Part shown: in pieces, positions 24,384 through 34,191 of the stretch | Position numbering within the stretch: the first letter of the stretch is position 1 | Layout of the letters: each line of letters begins with the position of its first letter | Assembly: GCA_035236585.1 (NCBI GenBank) | Contig: CP141127.1 | Span: 45,708,001 to 45,772,000 of the forward strand | Source of the DNA: Warburgia ugandensis | Taxonomy: Eukaryota; Streptophyta; Magnoliopsida; Canellales; Canellaceae | Direction: 5' to 3' | DNA length: 64,000 nucleotides | Position numbers and translations under genes: made by a program | Notes under the pieces: generated by a model | The model's input: the letters and a program-made list of their open reading frames with translations, nothing else | The model's database searches: none | Told to the model about the DNA's origin: nothing

Positions 24384-25335
24384 CTATGCTTGGTAGGGAA
24401 TAAGAATGTAAGTTATTGACAGTAAAAGCTCAATATTCAACTATCCCATAATTCATTCTATCATAAACACATTCACAGACCACTATTATTTATGTGAACA
24501 TCTCATTTCCTTATCATTTGTGTTCACCTTTATACGTACACAGTATATAAGAACAAATATGTTACAATTGTAAAAATAATCAATAATCATTTCCATACAA
24601 AACTGATGAACTCCTTTCATTATAAGAGATTTGTATCTTAGTTAGTTACTATGCTGGGATTTTCCCTTCTTGGGAAAATTATTGGTAATATATAATTACC
24701 TGGCATTTCATCATGCCATCCCTTAAGGCATTTCATTATGCCAATTTCTTATGCATCATAATGCAAAATAATCAAGGACTACTATGCTTGCAGTCTGATC
24801 CGTACAGTGTGCCCGGATAACTGTTCAATAATCCACTTATACCATTCTCAGTGGAAATTACAATATCCATGTCCATATGGGAGGACCATGGCTGTCACAG
24901 TGGTGGCCTTCCCATAATTGCCCCACCCGACTTTTAACCTTTCTTAGGCTTGGTATTCAATATCATCAAGTTTCAGAGAGTGGGTGGCCAAACCCTCTTA
25001 ACTCTCCTAGCATAGCATCCCCAGGCCTATGCCTGTTTAAAACAAAACCACAAGCCCCCAAGCTTGTATGTAAAATAATACTTATACATATCAGACTGTC
25101 TGTCTGTTTATCTAGGGCTGAAATATTTTCTACTTTCCTATTCACTTAGGGTTGTTCTCAATTCTCAACTTGACCATTTAATACTTATTTTCCTCATCAT
25201 TTGGTTGGATCATATTTCAATTTGAGGTATTTACCTTAATATATTGGTATCATACATGTCAATACTTCAAAACATAAGATCATGTATTAGACATGTATCT
25301 TCATGTAAAGGCATTCTTAATAATCCACCTACCTT

Positions 25336-25445
25336 AATAAGGTATTCTTACTCCTTGAAATCTGTCATAGTCTCAATCAACATATATCTCAATAAGGTAT
25401 TCTTACTCCTTGAAATCTGTCATAGTCTCGATCAACATATATCTG
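25336..25445. repeat. 55-bp tandem duplication in D
   Basis: Two nearly identical 55-bp units (25336-25390 and 25391-25445), differing at two positions, so the duplication is recent. Confidence 0.9.
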
Positions 25446-25794
25446 TCAAATCATATGTATAATGTCATTTTTCTAATCAAGGGTACATACTACATGGTCT
25501 TTTGATCATACTTATGTAGGATGATCTGAATCTTTCTTCTTTGAATATCATATATCCATGGGTTTAATATCATCTATACAAATACTATCTATATCATACA
25601 TAACAATCTAATTTATATTGATGTTTCTTTTTCCTTATTGTTTTTTTATCATACAAGATCTCATCTTGTTTGATCATCCTTATCTTACTTACTATTTTTA
25701 TTAGGGTTAGATAATTTGCTATCTTTTTATGTTCTTATTATTATTCAACCAGTTAGTGTCTTACTTGGTTGAAGATAATTTATTTCTTCCTATT

Positions 25795-26200
25795 ACTAGA
25801 CAACTCCTTCTTATTTCAGGATGACTAGTACTTACCAGTTAAAGTCTGCTCAAAAAGTGGTTAATACAACCCTCATGTAAGGAGGCGTTTAGACCTCTCT
25901 TACGTCAACGGGAGGTGAGAGAAAAGCACTTGGCTCTTGTATACCCCCTATAACCACAGTGTTCAGAGTCCACTGGAGTGGTACTAGCTCAACCTTTTAC
26001 AAGGTTCCTATGAGCTCTTTACCTTAAGTCCCTTCTCTAATTGATTTTAATTAATTTTCATGGATATGCATAATGTCATCCATGGATGTTCATTATTTTC
26101 CTACTTTGGGCCAAGGAATTGGTAAACCATTCCTTATATTGTCCTACTAACTATAGCCCTTATTAAGTCAAAATCATTCATTCATCTTAGTTGTCCATGA
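25795..26200. repeat. Module shared by D with the leaders of H and I
   Basis: The segment aligns, with gaps, to 57333-57640 in H and 2260-2460 in I. Shared blocks include CTAGACAACTC, GTGGTTAATACAA, GGCGTTTAGACCTC, CACTTGG, GGTCCTATGAGCTC-like and GGGCCAAGG. It lies in an LTR in D but between PBS and gag in H and I. The nature of the module (mobile insert or ancient common leader) is unknown. Confidence 0.65.
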
Positions 26201-26560
26201 ATCTCTATATTTCATTAGTTTACATTTTTGGTGATTTATGCTCCTTATATCTTAACAACTACGTAACAATTGAATAAAATTTGACAATAAGTAAATCATA
26301 AAGTTGAAAGCATAAATCAAATATAAGTTTAACAACTATATACTAACATTCTTCCTATGAATGTAACTTAAGCTAGTGAAATAAAGCTAACATGATCCTA
26401 AGTTATGAAATACATAAAATTATACTTCTATCTTAATGGAATCATGTTTAAATATCTAATTTACACTAACATAATCCTAAGATAATCAAATATACTAACA
26501 AATTACTCATTTAGGGCATATCATACTAAAATTTAATGATTACACTATCATGCTTTCTAA

Positions 26561-26666
26561 CTTAGAACATAAATCACATTTACACCTTTATGTCTAATAA
26601 AAGACAATTAAAACTTAGAACATAAATCACATTTACACTTCTATATCCAATAAAAGACAATTAAAT
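26561..26666. repeat. 53-bp tandem duplication in D
   Basis: Two units starting CTTAGAACATAAATCACATT at 26561 and 26614, differing at a few positions. Confidence 0.9.
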
Positions 26667-27858
26667 TAATTATATTAAGATTATTATAAGCCTTTAAATA
26701 TGATCCAACCATTAGATCTTAGGTGTTTTTCTTTAGATTAAGGGTTTTAATTACCTTTAGGGCTTTTAATCCATTAGGATCCAAAAATCATATCCACTTG
26801 ATTTTGTCACATTTAATCCATGATCTAACTGGATTCCATCATAATATCATCCCTTTAATCCATCCCAAGGATCTGATCATACTTGATCTCATTGATCCAG
26901 TGGGTCCCTTTGTATTTTTTTATTTTTATTTTAGGGTTTTTCTACCATAAAGGGTAGATCCCCTATTTTATCCAAGATCTGTCCAAATTAACCATAGATA
27001 TTACTTCATTACATTATTATATCATCACTAAAATAAATTTCCAAGATCTGATCACCTCAGATCTTGAAGATCTTAGAAATTGGACACTTTATTAGAAATA
27101 AAGGAATAATTTTTAGAAATATTATGACTTTATTAGAAACTAGACATTACAAGCTTTCCATAGCTTCTTTCCGATCTCAATTTGGAGTTCATATGACTCC
27201 ACAATCTTAAATTGAAGTTTTCAGTCGTTCCTAAGGTCCAGATTTGATCTAGGCCCGGTAGAATTAATCTCTCTCAATTGAGGGTCCAAACCTTGTTAGA
27301 TTTTCTTGAAAATTGTATCCTAGGGGTTTTTGACCCTTCTGGATTGATTGGAGAGCTCAGAATTTTCATCTGAGCTCTCTATCACCATGAATTGAAGGCT
27401 CTGGTACTTACTTTATTTTTACCATTTTTCATTCAAATTAAATTACAGAAAAATAAAAATTACACTAAACCATAATAAATATGTATGGGAAGTAGTTCCA
27501 CCAACCTGATTGTAGAAAAAACATATATTTGATGCTCAATTTGAGAGAATTACCGGTTGATGATAATATAGCCCGATTGTCCACCTTTTTGTATTTTCTG
27601 TTGTTGGAACCGTTGGATCTTGAAATTGATTTGGGGCTTTTGTATATACTGTAGTATAGGAGGTTATGGACGGTGAAATTTATCAGATTCTACCTTGAAC
27701 GGAATGCCTAATTGAATTTATGTCTCTTGTTCCACTTAGAAAGAGGAGAGAGAAATAAGAAAAATAGAGATTGGGGAGGGATAAATGAGAATTTGGGGCT
27801 GAAACTCCAGAGAAGATTTGGAAATTTCGTGGTTAAGGTTATGAAAATTTTTGGGACA

Positions 27859-27867
27859 TATTTATAG
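27859..27867 (-). promoter_or_regulatory. TATA box of D
   Basis: CTATAAATA on the minus strand, about 590 bp from the D LTR start, comparable to the position in A and C. Confidence 0.55.
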
Positions 27868-29279
27868 CCAAATTTGAATTTTTTTTATCATTTCTTTTAA
27901 TAAGATATTTTATTACTTTAGAATTTTTTATTACAAGTGCATTCTCCATTCTCCACTACAATCTCCACTACATTCTCCACTGCCAGAAATAATGCACTGA
28001 GCAATTATTGTTGCTTCTAGAACATTGGCCCACTTTGTGGGCCCCACTTTTATGTGAAAAGACGATTTTGCCCTTTGAACTCAAAAATTGGAGAATAATA
28101 GGCAATATTTGTCCGAACTCGGAATCGAGCATACTTAGTGGCATTGGAATCGTATTTCTAAGTACTTCATGAATATTGAGGTCTTATTTCTTGGAAATAG
28201 AATATAGGTAAAATTACCATTTTACCCCCAAATGGAGAAAATTAAGGAATTTTCATTTTAACTTAGAATTGAACGTACTTAATGTTGTTTCGATCAGTTT
28301 TCCAAGTACATCCATAATTTCTATGTTTTAATTCATGATATAATCTCCATAAAAAGAGAATTTTCAATAACCTAATATTCCAGCCCTGAATTTCTAAAAA
28401 TTCAAACTTTATTAATTTGCCTTAATAAGTTACAAAAATTCAGGGTCATTACACAACTGCCTGGCCCTCACAACTGCCTACCCAGCATCTTTTGGGCACT
28501 CCAGCGTCTTTTGGTAACCCTCAAGGACATGCAATTTTTCAAGAACTCAATGCTCACAAATCATGCAATATATGCAATTGTTTGCAAAACTTATCTATGC
28601 ATAATGTGTATGCAATTATTTGCCAAACATATCTATGCATAATGTGTATGCAATTATTTGCAAAACATATCTATGCATAAAACATTTATCATATGTATGC
28701 TGAATTAAGTCATGCTAAACAAGTCATATACTTAAAACATGCATTCTCAAAAGAATCATGTCTCTTTTAAAAAGTCTAGTAGTGATAGAGCACCTACCTC
28801 AAAGTCTCCTGGAGTCATGTCCTTTATCACTCAACCCGTCCCTGGGTCTCATTTATAAACTCTTGGGTATAAATGGATACAAGGAGTCCTTATTAATTTC
28901 AATCCATTTAGACATTAGATCGCTAGCTCTGCCTATTCGGTCCTTGGTCCTTGCCTAATTCATTTGTTAGGCTAGATCCTATATTATGGATCTACTTTCC
29001 AATAGTTAAACTCTGTAATTTATCCTCTAATCCTAACTCTAAAGTCTCAGTAGGTCCGCGTGCCCTAGTTCCCAAGATACCCATGTATCTTGATTGAACC
29101 ACGACCGCCTTACATGCGTGCGTGCCCAAAGGCCGTGCCACGGACCGCGTTTTGCACGCACATATGCATGCTCAAGTGACACGCTATGACGTGCATCATC
29201 GCACGGACGCACCTTGTAGCATGGCGCGTCTCGGCTCTCAGGGTACCCCGTGCATCCTGGTCGAGCCAGGACCCGTGCC

Positions 29280-29849
29280 CTATGTCACGCGCTCACCCGA
29301 AGGCTGCACCAGGGACAGTGTTCGCACGTGCACATGCATGCCCAAGTGACGCACTATGACGCGCATCTTGGATGACATGACGCGAACACACCTTGGCGTA
29401 GGTGAAATGTGCCTTAGCTCCCAAGCCGCCCATGCGTCCCGGTCGAACCAGGGCTGTGCTTGGGATGCACCGAGACCATGCCCATACACAGTCGCATGCC
29501 CCCGTGCACAGTGGCATGCCTGGGGTCTGTCCACAGGCTCAGTCGAGTGTGCATCACGCACCATGCCCAGGATCGTCTCCTTCATTGGTCCGGTCCTGGG
29601 TTCTGCAATTTTCGGCCAGAAAATGCTAGGTCCGGCCTGGTTTTGACTTGGCGAAGTGGACAAGAAGAGGAGGGAAGGAAAAAATGGCTTACCTGGGTTG
29701 CCAGAGATCGTGCTCCTCTCGCCTGCTTGAACCCTTATGTTGCCGAAATTCTTGAAGCAAAAAAACCCCAACGTCAAAACCGAAAAAGAGAAGGGAGGGG
29801 AAATGGGGAGACAGAAACGGGATGGCCGGCCTAACTTGGGCCTGGCCAT
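29280..29849 (-). other. 189-codon open frame in C LTR, doubtful
   Basis: The frame starts about 110 bp downstream of the LTR TATA box. Its first 60 codons keep a recognisable relation to the 171-codon frames in the B LTRs (shared STISG and FFPSLLF/LPSFFSF stretches). It then runs through GC-rich tandem repeats. In the other C LTR the frame is 129 codons (44477-44866). No family recognised; it is probably an accident of GC-rich, stop-poor DNA. Confidence 0.25.
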
Positions 29850-29959
29850 TGCCAGAAAATGCAGAGAAGTCTTGGCTTGAGACAGGTTTTCGATTTTAAC
29901 GGAAACCCCAATCTCAAAACGACCAAAAAAAGACGTTTTGGAGAGGGCGAGATGGGGCT

Positions 29960-29967
29960 TTTTATAG
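29960..29967 (-). promoter_or_regulatory. TATA box of C 3' LTR
   Basis: CTATAAAA on the minus strand; the same site in the other LTR is 44978-44985. Confidence 0.6.
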
Positions 29968-30534
29968 CCCTGCTATGGCGATGCTGCCAATGGCGGTGCT
30001 GCCCTTGGCGGTAGCAGAATCCTCTAGAAACAGGGTTTCTAGAGGGGTCTAAAGATTGAAGACGACAGGGGATGCCGTTATCAAAATGGCCCCTTGCGTT
30101 TTTTCGTTTTTCTGTTTAAATTCCAGAACTGCCCCTAATCTTTAAACGGCCGTAACTTCTTCATACGAACTCCGTTTTTGGTGATTTTTGAGGCGTTGGA
30201 TTTCATTTTTCGAGTAGAATCTAATGGTACCAAGTTTTCTCACAAATTACTTCATTTAATATTTTAAATAAAGTAAAACATTTAACACAGTTCATGTCCT
30301 ATAAGATGTCCAATTTTTTTGTTTAAAAATAGCGTAATTTGCTCGGGCATTACATTATTGCCCCCTTAAAAGAATTTCGTCCTTGAAAGTCCATAAATTA
30401 TCATCTTCAAGGTATTTTGTATCTTAGATAACTTTTTGGTGAATGCATTCTCTCCTTAGGAATCAAATCTAGGCTCAATCCTCAATTTATCATTTTTATT
30501 TTTCCTTCTACAAGGCCTTACCTATAAGGGCCGC

Positions 30535-30551
30535 TTTCGCTGCGTACTCTG
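30535..30551 (-). other. 17-base conserved motif in C
   Basis: Minus strand CAGAGTACGCAGCGAAA, identical to A and G, about 185 bp from the 3' LTR. Confidence 0.85.
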
Positions 30552-31214
30552 ATGCATACTCTTATATGTGCCAGTTTAACAATACCAGTTTCTAGGGGTA
30601 ATTCATCTATCTCAAAATCCTTAGATGCCTATACTTTTCTCGTCGCATATAGGATAATCCCTTTCATCTAGTGATCTCTTTCATCATCCACAAGTCCAAA
30701 AAAAAGTTACCTTCTTTCTATTGTGTCTAACTTTGCTTCTTATCTTTTATATTTGTCCCCAAGATACTTCAATAACTATCATGGTATCATGTGCTCTACA
30801 GCCAAACCCTTGATTAACTTCAAATTTCAACTGTCTGTCGTTTTCCACATGTGACTTTATTCCTCGACCTTATAATGTGCTAACCATCTCACCTTTTCTC
30901 CTTCCATTCCCTATGTCAATATATTATTCAATCTTTTATCAAGGCTTTATCGTCAACCATGCAGTCTTAATTGTCAGGAGGTATCCTCATAAGTAATAAT
31001 TTTCTCAAATCCTCAAATTTTATCCTTCAAGTGCCTCTCCATACTTAGCTTGAACTAGCAGTTCTCGTTCAATAGCTATTACATCAAGTTATGCTGAAGC
31101 TATTAATTCATCAAATTTTGAAAAACACTCAGGTAAGCATGGAACATTCTCATAGACATCTAGAAAGACTTTATTTGATTACCTATTGATCTCTTTCCAA
31201 ATATATCTTTGTCA

Positions 31215-31219
31215 TAAGT
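31215..31219. repeat. Target-site duplication of B, left copy (taagt)
   Basis: It pairs with taagc at 40449-40453. The uninterrupted site can be read inside B itself near 36135 (reverse complement), which shows taagc as ancestral and a one-base change in this copy. Confidence 0.8.
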
Positions 31220-31622
31220 TGTAATGCCCGAGTAATTTACACTATTTTTAACGAAAATTGAACGTTATATAGGAAATAAACTATGTTGAATGTTTGATTT
31301 TATTTAAAATAGTAAATGAAGGAATTTGTGAGGAAACTTAGCACCATTAGATTCTACTCGAAAAATGGAATCCAACGCCTCAAAAATCACCCAAAACGGA
31401 GTTCGTATGAAGAAGTTACAGCCATTTAAAGATATGGGTATTTCTGAAAATTAAACAAAAAACGAAAAAAAGACGAAAAACGTAGGGGGCCGTTTTTATA
31501 ACAGCACCCCCTATCGTCTTCAACCACTAGACCCTCCCAGAAACCGTCAATCCTGATTTTTCTAGAGGGATCTGCCACCACCAATGGCGACACTGCCATT
31601 GAGGGGCACCGCCATAGCCGGT

Positions 31623-31630
31623 CTATAAAA
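31623..31630 (+). promoter_or_regulatory. TATA box of B 5' LTR
   Basis: CTATAAAA, 403 bp from the LTR start; repeated in the 3' LTR at 37967-37974. Confidence 0.65.
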
Positions 31631-31725
31631 ACCACATCTCCCCTCTCCAAAAAACCACGTTTTCCGGCGATTTTCCAGTCATTTGAGACTAGTGTTTCTG
31701 GAAAAAACTGGAAACCCGTTCCTCT

Positions 31726-32241
31726 GTGTTTACAGCAACGGCTAGGCCAAGATTGGCTGGCCATTCCCGTCTCCCCATTCCCCTCTCTTCTCTTGTTTTG
31801 GCCTTGCACGACATGGGGAGTTTCCACCTTCATCGAGTGTGTCCAGCAACAAGGGTTTGGACAGGCGGGAAGAGCACCATCTCCGGTTGCAAGGTAAGCC
31901 TTCCCTCCTTCTTTTCCTTTTTGTTTGCTTTCCCCACGCCAGATCCATGCCGGATCTGGTCCTTTCCAGTCGTTTTCAGCTGGGTTCTTGGCTGGAAAAA
32001 CACCCCACGACGGCTTGGGCCGGACCTGCATGAGCCAGGCGTCCCAAGGACGCCAAGCACCACGTGCACCTGGGATTGGGTCCCTGGGATGGGTTCCAGG
32101 TGTACGATAGTGCATACACTGCCCCAGGTATGGCCTTCAGGTGGGCGCGTGACATGGGGCATGGGTCCTGGCTTCACCAGGGTGCACGGGGTGCCCTGGG
32201 AGTTGAGATGCGCCATGCTACAAGGTGCGTCCGTGAGATGA
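31726..32241 (+). other. 171-codon open frame in B 5' LTR, doubtful
   Basis: Starts about 100 bp after the TATA box. The same length frame exists in the B 3' LTR (38069-38584) and the N-terminal part is related to the C LTR frame. Composition is Pro/Arg/Gly/Ser-rich, with no signal peptide, membrane segment or known domain seen. The frame runs across a splice-donor-like site at 31893/31894. Identity between the two B copies is expected for LTRs and proves nothing about coding. Confidence 0.25.
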
Positions 32242-32549
32242 TGCGCATCATAATGTGTCGCTTAGGCATGCTTGTGCATGTGTGAACACTGTCCCAAGTC
32301 CGGCCTTCGGGTAAGCGCGCAACATGGAGCATGGGTCCTAGCTCGACCAGGATGCACTGGGTGCCCTGGGAGCGCAGACGCGTCATGCTACAAGGTTCGT
32401 CCGTGTGATGATGCACGTCATAGCGTCACTTGAGCATGCATGTGCGTGTGCAAAACGCAGTCTCTAGCATGGCCTTTAGGTGCACATGCATGTGAGGTGG
32501 TCGCGGTTCAACAAGGATGCACGAGTGTCCTAGGAACCGGGACACGCGT
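32132..32549 (+). repeat. GC-rich 170-bp tandem repeat in B 5' LTR
   Basis: Two full units (32132-32301 and 32302-32471) and a partial third (to 32549). Each has GGCCTT.AGGT, GACATGGGGCA-like, CTCGACCAGG.TGCAC and GGTGCCCTGGGAG blocks. Comparable arrays lie at 38467-38890 (B), and in reverse at 29110-29480 and 44140-44560 (C). Much GC-richer than its surroundings. Confidence 0.8.
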
Positions 32550-32923
32550 ACTTAATGAGAGTTTAAAATTAGGATCATAGGACCATTCATAGAATTTAAC
32601 TATTGAATAAGTAGGTCCATATTATAGGAGCTAGCTTGGCAATGAATTAGGCAAGGATCCTTGACCCTGAACGACAGATTTAGTAGTTTAATGTCTAAAT
32701 AGATTAAAATTAATAAGGACTCCTTCTACCCAGGAGTTTATAAATGAGACCCAGGGACGGGTTGAGTGCTAAAGGACGCAACTCTAGGAGACTTTGAGGT
32801 AGGTGCTCTATCACTACTAGACTTTTTAAAAGAGCCATGATTGTTTTATGCATGTTTTAAGTATAAGTTATATAACTTGTTTAACATGACTTAATTCAGC
32901 ATACATATGATAAATGCTTTACG

Positions 32924-33070
32924 CATAGATATGTTTTGCAAATAATTGCATATACATTTTGCATAGATATATTTTGCAAATAATTTCATATACATTATGC
33001 ATAGATATGTTTTGCAAATAATTGCATATACATTATTCATAGATATGTTTTGCAAACAAATGCATATATT
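32924..33070 (+). repeat. 38-bp tandem repeat, four units, B 5' LTR
   Basis: Units begin CATAGATATGTTTTGCAAA at 32924, 32962, 33000 and 33038 (last partial). The B 3' LTR has only two units (39269 and 39307). Confidence 0.9.
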
Positions 33071-34179
33071 GTATGATTTGTGAGCATTGAGTTTTTGAAA
33101 GATTGCATGTCCTTTAGGGTTACCAAAAGACGCTGGGTAGGTAGTTGTGAGGGCCAGGCAGTGGTGAGGGACCCAAAGAGGACAAGTTTTGAAAAGAGGT
33201 TTTCGCTTGTTTGATCCGATATGATTTGGGCTGATAAGCTTGTGGGCGCTATGCCAAGAGGTTTGGGTTGGCCTCCAGCCTCTACCACTATTAGGTGGAT
33301 GGGTACCATGCCCAAAAAGGGCAACGTCCCTACGTCGACTGCATGTGGTTCAGGGGGCTACCACTGGTGTCACGGCACTGGGTCGACGTGTCATATGCCC
33401 CGGTGAGGCTATGACTGAGTGTCCTCAAGTACCCAGGGACCACACGGCGGCGAGGTCGTGGGCATAGTTTGGACCCTATGGTTTGAGGATTTATGTGCAT
33501 TGCATGTGGCATGACATGAGGTTGGTTGACCATACCATATATCCATGAGTTGGATTCAATGGAGCATCTTGTGCACACCATTATGTTATGATCTACATAT
33601 GATACTTTCGACTTGGATTATGTGAATTCCTAAAGTTTTCAATATTCCAATTCTATGATGGTTTTTAATCTCGATATTGAACTTGAGTGTTCAGACATGC
33701 ACATGTTTTTGAAAGAGAATATGATTTTTAACATAGCATGCATTGCAAAACTAGTAGTGACAGACTCCTACTAAGTATAGTATGTACTCACCCTATCCTT
33801 AACATTTTTCAGGATAGCTCCACTCACAAATAGAAGACTTCTCAGGAGATATTAGTGCTATGAGCAAGTGAATCAAATGGGAGACAATTATACATGTAAG
33901 TAAACTCTCAACCCTTTGGACATGTATTTACAGTTGGGCTGTGTGTTGTGACTGGATAGACCTGGGGAAAAACATTTATGATTTTTGAAGTTTTTCAAAA
34001 ACTACTTTGATTGTGGTGAAAGCAAATGACATTCGATATTTTCAAAATGAGTTTAAAATAAAATATTTTCTGCTGCATTGCATGGGTTTTTATCAAATGG
34101 TTTTCAAATAGGGATGCATCCCACTTTAGGAATTAGATATTGCGTTAAAAATGCATGAGAAAACCCGGGTCATCACAGT

Positions 34180-34191
34180 TAGTATCAGAGC
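34180..34191 (+). other. Primer-binding site of B, one base changed
   Basis: TAGTATCAGAGC against the initiator-Met consensus TGGTATCAGAGC; the G-to-A change is at the second base. Two bases separate it from the LTR. Confidence 0.85.

Larger units (their letters stand above)
23973..28453 (-). mobile_element. Solo-LTR-like element D
   Basis: About 4.5 kb, minus orientation, with no PBS or PPT at either side. Its 5' end (28453) reads TGTAATGACCCTG. Its 3' half (24080-25080) is clearly related to the G LTR (for example 24870-25080 with 10460-10680). It contains the hairpin at 24346-24380, a TATA box at 27859 and a 250-400-bp module shared with H and I (about 25795-26200). The 3' end is uncertain because it meets a rearranged junction; flanks show no matching 5-bp duplication. 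Confidence 0.7.
28454..30354 (-). mobile_element. C 3' LTR, truncated
   Basis: Matches 43495-45374 of the full C LTR; the last 1.06 kb (equivalent of 42437-43494) is gone. It begins exactly at the end of D. It carries three of the 37-38-bp units (about 28575-28680), GC-rich tandem repeats (29110-29480) and a TATA box (29960). A 189-codon minus frame at 29280-29849 is discussed under findings. Confidence 0.9.
30355..31219 (-). mobile_element. C internal region, 3' part
   Basis: Non-coding. It starts with the polypurine tract (minus, 30360-30371, TTTTAAGGGGGC) preceded by the GAATTTC-type block, has the 17-base motif at 30535-30551, and follows the 3' part of the A and B internal regions in reverse. 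It stops at the B insertion. Confidence 0.85.
31220..34177 (+). mobile_element. B 5' LTR
   Basis: 2.96 kb, TGTAATGCCC...CATCACA. Parts in order: U3 motif block (31367-31404), TATA box (31623), 171-codon frame (31726-32241), splice-donor-like AAGGTAAGCC (31891), 170-bp GC-rich repeats (32132-32549), four 38-bp units (32924-33070) and a U5-like end shared with A. Confidence 0.93.

Noticed and set aside
23973-28453. D as a complete retrotransposon
   Set aside because: No second LTR, PBS or PPT is found within or beside it; the whole segment reads as one LTR-type sequence.
31426-32115. 229-codon minus-strand frame in the B 5' LTR
   Set aside because: Antisense to the TATA box and shared U3; the other B LTR breaks it (37877-38107 and others). 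A shadow of GC-rich DNA.
32924-33070. Possible CRISPR-like array (38-bp repeats)
   Set aside because: Units are directly adjacent without spacers and lie in a plant LTR.
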